A DNA stretch of 5,984 bases from Hellea balneolensis (GTDB lineage Bacteria; Pseudomonadota; Alphaproteobacteria; Caulobacterales; Maricaulaceae): positions 1 through 5,984 of the forward strand of contig QIKS01000200.1 in assembly GCA_003233025.1 (NCBI GenBank). Reading direction: 5' to 3'. Under the pieces are notes generated by a model. That model was not told the origin of the DNA. It made no database searches and saw nothing but the letters and a program-made list of their open reading frames with translations. Below, piece by piece: positions 1-5,536 of the stretch; the first letter of the stretch is position 1, and each line of letters starts with the position of its first letter. The translations under genes were made by a program, and so were the position numbers.

Positions 1-44
1 GTCTGACCTTCACCAATTTCGGGGGCAATAAAACTGACTTTCAC
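1..44 (-). CDS. pepA: Probable leucyl aminopeptidase, N-terminus only (partial)
   Basis: Only the first 14 complete codons are inside the window; the gene runs off the left edge. Read on the minus strand, a GTG at 44-42 opens a frame giving M-K-V-S-F-I-A-P-E-I-G-E-G-Q. An ideal Shine-Dalgarno AGGAG (55-51) lies 6 nt upstream, which makes this start convincing. The short N-terminus resembles the MK(I/V)SF opening of leucyl aminopeptidases (PepA, peptidase family M17), cytosolic metalloenzymes that remove N-terminal residues from peptides. pepA diverging from lptF is a recurrent arrangement in Proteobacteria, and that context carries most of the weight here. No catalytic motif is visible, so the product name is an inference from 14 residues plus position; the presence of a real gene start is much more certain. 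Confidence 0.6.
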   Translation of the reverse strand, partial: MKVSFIAPEIGEGQ

Positions 45-50
45 CTGGTT

Positions 51-55
51 CTCCT
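51..55 (-). promoter_or_regulatory. Ribosome binding site of the leftward gene (pepA)
   Basis: AGGAG on the minus strand lies 6 nt before a GTG codon at 44-42. It is the strongest Shine-Dalgarno match in the window and is the reason for accepting GTG as the start of the left-edge gene. Confidence 0.7.
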
Positions 56-90
56 ATCGTGTTTTTAATCTTCAAATCTATCAGTGGAAA

Positions 91-118
91 ATAATAAGCA
101 TCTAATATAAAAGGGCAA
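91..118 (-). promoter_or_regulatory. Candidate sigma-70 type promoter for pepA
   Basis: Read on the minus strand, TTGCCC (118-113, 4 of 6 to TTGACA) and TATTAT (96-91, 5 of 6 to TATAAT) are separated by 16 bp and point towards pepA, leaving an untranslated leader of about 40 nt. The region is AT-rich, so chance matches are likely. No equally good pair is seen for the rightward operon: TATAAA at 106-111 or TAATAT at 103-108 could be a -10, but neither has a good -35. Confidence 0.35.
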
Positions 119-137
119 CAGAAACAAAAGGTATTTT

Positions 138-1271
138 TTGGCTATGAAACTCGTACAGAAATATTTTCTACGCCAAGCCTTTGTGCCGCTTGTTTTATCC
201 TTGGGGGCTTTGTCCTTGCTGGCCTTGCTGACCCAGAGCCTTTCCACGCTGGATTTAATCGTCGAAAACCGGCAATCGGCGACGACATTTCTCTATATTA
301 CCGTGCTGGCATTGCCACAATTATTCAGTATTATTCTGCCCTTGGCCGTGTTTATCGCCATGCTTTACACCTTAAACAAGCTCAATGTGGATAGCGAGCT
401 TGTGGTGACCAAAGCTTCCGGGTTCAGTCCCTGGCAAATTGCCAGCCCGGCTTTGCGCATAGCCGCCTATATGTTAATCGTTCACCTCATCATTAATCTG
501 TTCATACAACCCCTATCATTTAGACAAATGCGCGAAGCCTTGCTGGATGTGCGAACCGATGTGGCGTCGCGGCTCATCCGCGCTGGCGAATTTACCCAAC
601 CCACTCCCGGCTTCACCATTTTCACCAGTGCGACCTTGCCGTCTGGGCGTATGCGCGATGTTTTTATCTTTGATGAGCGCAGCACCCAAACCCCCGTCAC
701 CTATTTTGCCAGCGAAGGGCAAGTCAGCAATATAGAGGGACGCACCAATTTCACCTTAATCGACGGCAGTGTTCACTTCCTGACAAAAACCGGCACGATG
801 GATTTGACCGACTTTGCCTCAAACACCTATGATCTTACCGATATTCTTGTTGTTGACCCCGTCTTGCGGCTCAAAACATCGGACCGGTTTTTGCACGAAC
901 TGCTATTTCCAGATCCTGCCGATTATACGACCCTGCGCCGCAAAAACGAATTTTTGGCCGAAGCCCATGCCCGGCTGTCAACGCCCCTTTATAATATTGC
1001 CCTGACACTTTTGGCTTTGGCGTTTCTTGTTCGTGGTGAACATAAAAAAATGGGATATGGCCGCCGGATTGCCTTGGCGGCAATCATCGGCTTTCTTATC
1101 CGCCTTAGCGGATTTACCCTGGCTTCATCCGCGGCAGATAACCCGGCCTTAAACGGCATGCAATACGCATTGCCCCTTGTCACATCTTTCGTCGCAGCCT
1201 GGTATTTACTGCGCAAAAAACCTGTGCCCAAGCTGCTGCGCCCCCTCCCCAAACGGCAGAGCATATTGTGA
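138..1271 (+). CDS. lptF: LPS export ABC transporter permease LptF
   Basis: Inner-membrane subunit of LptB2FG, which extracts lipopolysaccharide from the inner membrane and passes it to the periplasmic Lpt bridge. The 377-residue protein has the YjgP/YjgQ family plan: three N-terminal membrane segments (about 14-33, 51-78, 103-124), a periplasmic beta-rich domain (about 130-270), then three C-terminal segments (about 282-299, 310-332, 342-358). The stretch NKLNVDSELVVTKASG (80-95), after segment 2, matches the cytoplasmic coupling region that contacts the LptB ATPase. The start is uncertain: TTG at 138 is 6 nt from the purine run AAAAGG (126-131), while ATG at 144 is 12 nt away; they differ by two residues. 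It is first of a paralogous pair and its stop overlaps lptG by 4 nt. LptF rather than LptG is assigned by gene order and paralogue comparison. Confidence 0.9.
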   Translation: MAMKLVQKYFLRQAFVPLVLSLGALSLLALLTQSLSTLDLIVENRQSATTFLYITVLALPQLFSIILPLAVFIAMLYTLNKLNVDSELVVTKASGFSPWQIASPALRIAAYMLIVHLIINLFIQPLSFRQMREALLDVRTDVASRLIRAGEFTQPTPGFTIFTSATLPSGRMRDVFIFDERSTQTPVTYFASEGQVSNIEGRTNFTLIDGSVHFLTKTGTMDLTDFASNTYDLTDILVVDPVLRLKTSDRFLHELLFPDPADYTTLRRKNEFLAEAHARLSTPLYNIALTLLALAFLVRGEHKKMGYGRRIALAAIIGFLIRLSGFTLASSAADNPALNGMQYALPLVTSFVAAWYLLRKKPVPKLLRPLPKRQSIL

Positions 1272-2365
1272 TTTCAACCTTAAACCGATATATCGCCTGG
1301 CGAAGCTTCCTCGGCATTGCCACAGCCTTTTTCATCATCACCAGCATCATCATGCTGGTTGATTTTGTTGCCCTGTCGCGTGATATTGGCGCGGACAATC
1401 AATTATCCATGTTAAATGTCTTGTCCCTCACTGCCCTAAATGCGCCCAGACTGGTTGAGGAAACCATACCATTTGTTGTTTTGTTTGGCGTTATGGGGGC
1501 GCTATTTGCTCTCAATAAGCGCTCGGAATTGGTGGTGATGCGGGCATCGGGTTTATCGGCTTGGCGGTTTTTGCGGCCAACACTTGTTTTGATTTTTTCC
1601 TTAGGCATTGGCTGGTCTATGGCCTTTAATCCTTTGGCCGCTTTGTCCGGGCAATATTATGAAAGCGTCACCCAAAAAATCACCGGCGAAGACGCAAGCA
1701 GCCAATCGGCCAAAGAAATTTGGCTGCGCGAGGGGGATGAGGACGGCCAATTGGTTATTCATGCCCGCTCCTCAGATACGGCCACGCACACGCTCTATGA
1801 TGTGGTTTTTTATTATTTCGATTTCGACCAAACCGGACGGCCGAGGTTTTCGTCGCGTTATGACGCCAAAAAGGCTGAGCTGTTACAAGACAATTATTGG
1901 GTGTTAACATCGGTGCGCGAAAATGTGCGTGGCCAACCCAGCCGGACATATAACACCATAACCGAAACCACAAATATCAGCTGGGAAACCTTGCGCACCC
2001 GCACCCAAACCAGCAAGTCCCCTCCATTTTGGAAAATTCGCGGCGAAATTGCCAAAGCCAAGCAAGCTGGTTTTGACCCGCGCAGCCTGGTCATGCAATT
2101 TCACAAGCTTTTAGCCCTGCCTTTGACCCTCATCGCTATGGCGGTCATCGCGGCCGGCGCCTCTCTTAATATGAACCGCGAAGGCGGCGCTTTGCGCTTG
2201 CTGATTATCGGCGGGATTTTAGGGTTTGGCGTATATTTCGCCGATAATGTCATTGGTGCTTTCGGCCAAAACGGAACCTTGCCCCCGATTTTAGCCAGCT
2301 GGATTGTCCCGGCCGTCACCCTGTGTCTCGGCTTGGTGTTTTTATCAAAAATAGAAGACGGGTAA
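1268..2365 (+). CDS. lptG: LPS export ABC transporter permease LptG
   Basis: Second transmembrane subunit of the LptB2FG lipopolysaccharide exporter, expected to pair with LptF in the inner membrane and contact LptC/LptA through its periplasmic domain. The 365-residue protein repeats the family plan: membrane segments at about 12-32, 50-82 and 101-121, a periplasmic domain at about 125-255, and segments at about 279-299, 310-330 and 339-359. ALNKRSELVVMRASGLSAW (81-99) is the coupling-helix region and is clearly homologous to the same stretch of LptF. The start is GTG at 1268, overlapping the lptF TGA as GTGA, a classic coupled arrangement; the upstream Shine-Dalgarno is weak, so translation probably depends on lptF. 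Its length is typical of the family. In many relatives lptD follows directly; here a 79 bp gap and then surA follow. Confidence 0.9.
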   Translation: MISTLNRYIAWRSFLGIATAFFIITSIIMLVDFVALSRDIGADNQLSMLNVLSLTALNAPRLVEETIPFVVLFGVMGALFALNKRSELVVMRASGLSAWRFLRPTLVLIFSLGIGWSMAFNPLAALSGQYYESVTQKITGEDASSQSAKEIWLREGDEDGQLVIHARSSDTATHTLYDVVFYYFDFDQTGRPRFSSRYDAKKAELLQDNYWVLTSVRENVRGQPSRTYNTITETTNISWETLRTRTQTSKSPPFWKIRGEIAKAKQAGFDPRSLVMQFHKLLALPLTLIAMAVIAAGASLNMNREGGALRLLIIGGILGFGVYFADNVIGAFGQNGTLPPILASWIVPAVTLCLGLVFLSKIEDG

Positions 2366-2384
2366 TATCCTACCAACTGAAGTG

Positions 2385-2406
2385 TTTTATTGCGTTGGCA
2401 ATAAAA
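2385..2406 (+). repeat. Perfect 9-bp inverted repeat with a 4-nt loop
   Basis: TTTTATTGC (2385-2393) and GCAATAAAA (2398-2406) are exact reverse complements flanking GTTG. The stem is AT-rich apart from two closing G-C pairs, and no T-run follows on the plus strand, so it does not look like an intrinsic terminator. It lies just downstream of the lptG stop and about 40 nt upstream of the surA start. It could stabilise the lptG 3' end, be an RNA-processing site or be an operator. The structure is seen; a function is not. Confidence 0.55.
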
Positions 2407-2410
2407 ATGC
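2396..2410 (+). promoter_or_regulatory. Possible sigma-54-like promoter before surA
   Basis: TGGCAA (2396-2401), five bases, then ATGC (2407-2410) resembles the -24/-12 element TGGCAC-N5-TTGC. The GG and GC pairs are exactly 12 bp apart. A transcript would begin near 2421-2423, leaving a short leader containing the surA Shine-Dalgarno. Two consensus positions differ and the motif overlaps the inverted repeat, so a chance match is quite possible. Confidence 0.2.
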
Positions 2411-2432
2411 CTATGTTGTGGCAAAACTACCG

Positions 2433-2437
2433 AAGGA
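2433..2437 (+). promoter_or_regulatory. Ribosome binding site of surA
   Basis: AAGGA lies 7 nt upstream of GTG at 2445. It decides the surA start in favour of this GTG over the longer open frame beginning at GTG 2382, and the protein then begins directly with a signal peptide. Confidence 0.75.
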
Positions 2438-2444
2438 AACAAGC

Positions 2445-3701
2445 GTGAAAAAAATTTCCAAAGCCCTATTGTCTGCTCTTGTGCCCCTTTTGGCATTCGC
2501 GAGCTTGCCAGCAAGCAGCTTTGCCCAAACGGCACATGGCATCGCTTCTGTGGTCAATGACGATATCATCACCACATATGATCTGAGACAGCGCGCCCTG
2601 TTCATGATGGCCATACAGGGCATCCAGCAACCGACAGAAGAAGACCAACAGCGACTTTTGGGTCAAGCTTTGCGCAATCTTGTCGATGAAAAGCTGCAAA
2701 TGCAGGAAGCTCAAAAATTTAGTTTAACCATATCTGATGAAGCCGTTCTGCGCGGCGTCGAGCGCATTCTTTCGCGAAACGGGGTGCAAATTGATGCCTT
2801 TGCCCAACAGCTTGCAAGTGCAGGCATATCCATCGGCACCATGCAAGATCAAGTCAGATCTGATACCGCATGGCAGCGGATTATCGGCGGACTTTACGGC
2901 GACCGTATTCGTATCAGTGATGCGCAGATTGATGAAACCTTAAACCGGATCATTGCGACAGCCGACAAACCAAGTTACCGAATTTCAGAAATTTATATCG
3001 AAGCAACACCTGATATTGGCGGCATGGAAGGGGCTATGCAAGGCGGAACGGCCATGATTGAACAGCTTAAACAAGGCGCACCATTTCCAGTCTTGGCCCA
3101 GCAATTTTCCTCCGCCCCTTCAGCCGCAAAGGGCGGTGATATTGGCTGGATCAGAGAGGGTGAATTGCGTGAAGAGTTAAATGCGGTGATTGTCCAAATG
3201 GAAGAAGGGACGGTTTCAAACCCCATTGCCGTACCTGGCGGTGTCTATGTTGTTGCCTTGTTGGGCAAGCAAGTTTCAGAGTCTGAAACTTTCTACACCC
3301 TCAGACAAATCAATTACCAATTTGACGATGAGGCCGACCTGCCGAGCGCGCAATTGGCGATTGGGCAGGCCAGCGCCGCGATACAATCCTGCGGTAGCCT
3401 TGAGAACGATATCAAAGCTTTTGACGGTATTGCAACCGTCGATATGGGCGAAATAAAATCCGCTGATCTTTCCGCAGAAATTTTGGATACCCTCAGCAAA
3501 ACCGACGAGGGGAGCGTCTCAGAACCCTTGAGCCTGCCGAACACACTTGTCTCCTTGATGGTGTGTAAGCGCGAACTTAGGGGCTCGAACATTCCTTCGC
3601 GCGATGAGGTGGAAAACAATTTGCTCTCCCAGCAAGAGGCCCAAATTTCTCGTCGTCATCTGCGCGACCTTCGCCGAAATGCCACCATTGTTACCCGGTA
3701 A
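2445..3701 (+). CDS. surA: Periplasmic SurA-type chaperone (parvulin family)
   Basis: A 418-residue periplasmic chaperone for outer-membrane protein folding (E. coli SurA is 428). Residues 1-27 form a signal peptide: KK at 2-3, a hydrophobic core at about 7-21, and likely cleavage after S-F-A27. The SurA N-domain follows (HGIASVVNDDIITTYDL at 31-47, helical to about 165), then one parvulin-like domain (about 175-275, with GGDIGW at 230-235), a second degenerate one (about 283-376), and a C-terminal helix (about 385-412). The usual parvulin active-site histidines are not seen: SEIY (181-184) replaces SHIL, and Y268 sits where FGYHI has His. A holdase role without strong prolyl isomerase activity is therefore likely. 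Two cysteines, C316 and C374, lie in the second domain. GTG start with a good Shine-Dalgarno; the 3' end overlaps pdxA by 23 nt. Confidence 0.88.
   Translation: MKKISKALLSALVPLLAFASLPASSFAQTAHGIASVVNDDIITTYDLRQRALFMMAIQGIQQPTEEDQQRLLGQALRNLVDEKLQMQEAQKFSLTISDEAVLRGVERILSRNGVQIDAFAQQLASAGISIGTMQDQVRSDTAWQRIIGGLYGDRIRISDAQIDETLNRIIATADKPSYRISEIYIEATPDIGGMEGAMQGGTAMIEQLKQGAPFPVLAQQFSSAPSAAKGGDIGWIREGELREELNAVIVQMEEGTVSNPIAVPGGVYVVALLGKQVSESETFYTLRQINYQFDDEADLPSAQLAIGQASAAIQSCGSLENDIKAFDGIATVDMGEIKSADLSAEILDTLSKTDEGSVSEPLSLPNTLVSLMVCKRELRGSNIPSRDEVENNLLSQQEAQISRRHLRDLRRNATIVTR
3271..3291 (+). repeat. 21-bp odd palindrome inside surA
   Basis: AAGTTTCAGA (3271-3280) and TCTGAAACTT (3282-3291) are perfect reverse complements around a single central G. 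As RNA it could form an 8-bp hairpin with a 5-nt loop; as DNA it has the symmetry of a dimeric repressor site. It encodes the linker between the two parvulin-like domains of SurA. The symmetry is plain to see; any function is unknown. Confidence 0.5.
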
Positions 3702-4695
3702 TAGTCTAGCCCTAACCATGGGCGACCCAGCCGGGATTGGCCCCGAGATTACGCAAAAAGCATGGCAGAAATTGCGCGACGATCCCACGATGGCGTTTTT
3801 TGTTATTGGCGATCCTGCACTCTACGAAAACGCGGCAATTATTGACCATCCGCAAGACGCCCGCCGGGTATTTAAGAGCGCCCTGCCCGTCTACCCGATT
3901 GATTGCCCGCCCGCCCCGCCCGGAAAACCGAACATTAAGACCGCGCCGGCCATTTTGAAGTCCATAGAATTGGCGACCAATTTTAGCCTGCAAAACCAGG
4001 CCGCCGGTGTGGTAACAAACCCTATTGCCAAAGATTTGCTGTACAAAGCCGGTTTTGATTTCCCCGGTCATACGGAATATCTGGCCGAGCTGACCAAATC
4101 CGCACCTGCGCCTTACGAGCGCGGCCCGGTCATGATGTTGTGCGCCGAGAACATAGAGCCGCCCCTGCGGGTGGCGTTGGCCAGCATCCATATCCCGCTT
4201 GGCGCCGTTAAAGCCGCCGTCACCAAAGACCTCATCATCAATGCGGCGCGGGTGATCGACGGGGCGCTCAAAACCGATTTTGGCATTCCAAAGCCGCGTA
4301 TCCATATGGCCGGGCTGAACCCTCACGCTGGCGAAAACGGGACATTGGGCCGAACGGAGCTGGAAATTTTAAACCCGGCGGCGGCGGATTTGCGCGCCGA
4401 GGGCATTAATATCAGTGACGCCCAAAGCGGCGACACATTGTTTCACGCCGAAGCGCGGGCGGGTTATGACGCCGTTTTGGCCATGTATCACGACCAAGGC
4501 CTGATCCCTGTCAAAACCCTGGATTTTCACGGCGGTGTCAACACCACGCTTGGCCTGCCCATAATTCGCACCTCCCCCGATCACGGAACCGCCTTTGATA
4601 TTGCCGGCAAGGGCAAAGCCCGCCCCGACAGCCTCATCGCCGCCCTCGCTGCTGCCCGCAAATTTAGCAACAACCGAACCGCCCTTCATGGATAA
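3679..4695 (+). CDS. pdxA: 4-hydroxythreonine-4-phosphate dehydrogenase PdxA
   Basis: Cytosolic, metal-dependent NAD(P) enzyme of the DXP-dependent pyridoxal phosphate pathway: it oxidises 4-phosphohydroxy-L-threonine to a product that decarboxylates to 3-amino-2-oxopropyl phosphate, the partner of deoxyxylulose phosphate in the PdxJ reaction. The 338-residue length fits (E. coli 329). Signatures: LTMGDPAGIGPEI at 12-24, VTNPIAK at 112-118, GHTEY with H131, the three metal ligands H171 (ASIHIPL), H216 (GLNPHAGENG) and H271 (MYHDQGLIPVK), and TSPDHGTAFDIAG at 298-310. The start is ATG 3679, inside the surA end; an earlier in-frame codon at 3604 would add 25 residues that are only surA read in another frame, and ATG 3718 would remove the first beta strand. 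TTG 3688 is also possible. No Shine-Dalgarno is evident, so coupling to surA is likely. It overlaps rsmA by 8 nt. Confidence 0.93.
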   Translation: MPPLLPGNSLALTMGDPAGIGPEITQKAWQKLRDDPTMAFFVIGDPALYENAAIIDHPQDARRVFKSALPVYPIDCPPAPPGKPNIKTAPAILKSIELATNFSLQNQAAGVVTNPIAKDLLYKAGFDFPGHTEYLAELTKSAPAPYERGPVMMLCAENIEPPLRVALASIHIPLGAVKAAVTKDLIINAARVIDGALKTDFGIPKPRIHMAGLNPHAGENGTLGRTELEILNPAAADLRAEGINISDAQSGDTLFHAEARAGYDAVLAMYHDQGLIPVKTLDFHGGVNTTLGLPIIRTSPDHGTAFDIAGKGKARPDSLIAALAAARKFSNNRTALHG

Positions 4696-5536
4696 TCTTC
4701 CCCCCTTGCGAGACGTATTGCGCCAGCACAATCTCACCGCCAAAAAAAGCTTCGGCCAGCATTTCTTGCTGGATTTAAACCTGACCGATAAAATTGCCCG
4801 CTTGTGTGCGCCCCACCCCGTGGTCATTGAAATTGGCCCCGGCCCCGGTGGCCTGACCCGTTCCTTGCTAGCTGCCGATACAAATCACCTAATCACCATT
4901 GAAAAAGACGATCGGTTTTTACCCATTTTGGCCGACATTAAAGCCCAAAGCCCTGAGCGCCTGACCATTATCAACGATGATGCTTTGCAGGTTGATATTG
5001 GCGGCCTCAGTGATATCCGCCCTTTGCGTATTTGCGCCAATCTTCCTTATAATGTCGGGACAAAATTGTTGATTAACTGGCTGACGGCCACCCCGGTTTT
5101 TTGGGATAGAATGGTGCTTATGTTGCAATATGAAGTGGCCCAACGCATCAGCGCCCAGCCTTATGGCCGGCTGGCCGTGCTGGCCCAATCCGTGGCAAGC
5201 GCCCATATTGCCTTGCGCGTGCCCGCCGCCGCTTTCACCCCGCCGCCCAAGGTGGATAGTGCGGTGATTGTCTTCGATATATTGCCCGTGCAAGACCGGT
5301 TTTCTGATCTTAAAACCCTGGGTCAAATCACCGCCGCCGCCTTTGGGCAACGCCGTAAAATGCTGCGAAAATCATTGCAAATGCTGGCGAAAGATTGGGA
5401 TATTTCTTTAGCCCAGTGGTTGGAGTTGGCAAGCATTGACCCTAGCATCCGCCCCGAAACCCTTGACGTTGAAGGCTTTCACAAATTGGTTAAAACTGCA
5501 AAATCTCTTTCTATCCGCCTTGGCTCAACCGTTTAA
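4688..5536 (+). CDS. rsmA: 16S rRNA (A1518/A1519) dimethyltransferase RsmA
   Basis: The KsgA enzyme: it uses S-adenosylmethionine to dimethylate two adjacent adenines in the 3'-terminal helix 45 loop of 16S rRNA during small-subunit maturation. 282 residues (E. coli 273). Visible motifs: KKSFGQHFL (19-27), the SAM-binding EIGPGPGGLT (48-57), the acidic residue E72 (IEKD), D98 (INDDAL), the catalytic NLPY (118-121), YGRL (159-162), FTPPPKVDSAV (183-193) and FGQRRKMLRKSL (219-230). Loss of this enzyme is known to give kasugamycin resistance. The start is ATG 4688, overlapping the pdxA end by 8 nt. The frame is open a further 31 codons upstream, but those residues are pdxA read in another frame. 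No clear Shine-Dalgarno is seen. Oddity: QYEVAQRI (147-154) has Y148 where E. coli has K (QKEV). Confidence 0.94.
   Translation: MDNLPPLRDVLRQHNLTAKKSFGQHFLLDLNLTDKIARLCAPHPVVIEIGPGPGGLTRSLLAADTNHLITIEKDDRFLPILADIKAQSPERLTIINDDALQVDIGGLSDIRPLRICANLPYNVGTKLLINWLTATPVFWDRMVLMLQYEVAQRISAQPYGRLAVLAQSVASAHIALRVPAAAFTPPPKVDSAVIVFDILPVQDRFSDLKTLGQITAAAFGQRRKMLRKSLQMLAKDWDISLAQWLELASIDPSIRPETLDVEGFHKLVKTAKSLSIRLGSTV

Larger units (their letters stand above)
2366..2444 (+). other. lptG-surA spacer, the site where lptD often lies
   Basis: This is the only substantial gap in the rightward gene series. It contains a perfect 9-bp inverted repeat (2385-2406), a motif resembling a sigma-54 promoter (2396-2410) and the surA Shine-Dalgarno. 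The surA frame is open back to a GTG at 2382, but the extra 21 codons would precede a signal peptide and have no better ribosome binding site, so I treat the gap as non-coding. No remnant of lptD is recognisable in it. Confidence 0.6.

Noticed and set aside
1067..1113. Small inverted repeats in lptF (GATTGCC/GGCAATC at 1067-1085 and ATCCGC/GCGGAT at 1098-1113)
   Set aside because: Stems of 6-7 bp in coding DNA of this composition are expected by chance, and they lie in ordinary membrane-segment codons.
2385..2406. Intrinsic terminator after lptG
   Set aside because: The stem has only two G-C pairs per arm end and no T-tract follows on the plus strand, so it is listed as an inverted repeat of unknown role.
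2382..2444. Longer SurA N-terminus from GTG 2382
   Set aside because: It would place 21 unrelated residues ahead of a signal peptide and runs through the inverted repeat, whereas GTG 2445 has a good AAGGA at 7 nt.
2101..2535. 144-codon minus-strand frame across the lptG-surA gap, considered as a possible gene in the lptD position
   Set aside because: Its product is basic and shows no domain, and most of it is antisense to the lptG membrane segments and the surA signal peptide. Nothing in it resembles LptD.
3712..4326. 204-codon open frame on the minus strand opposite pdxA
   Set aside because: It lies wholly antisense to a well-conserved gene, has no recognisable domain or ribosome binding site, and is rich in Arg/Gly as expected for a shadow of Ala/Pro/Gly-rich coding DNA.
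4369..4827. 152-codon minus-strand frame across the pdxA/rsmA junction
   Set aside because: It spans two confident genes in antisense, has no family signature, and is best explained by codon bias of the real genes.
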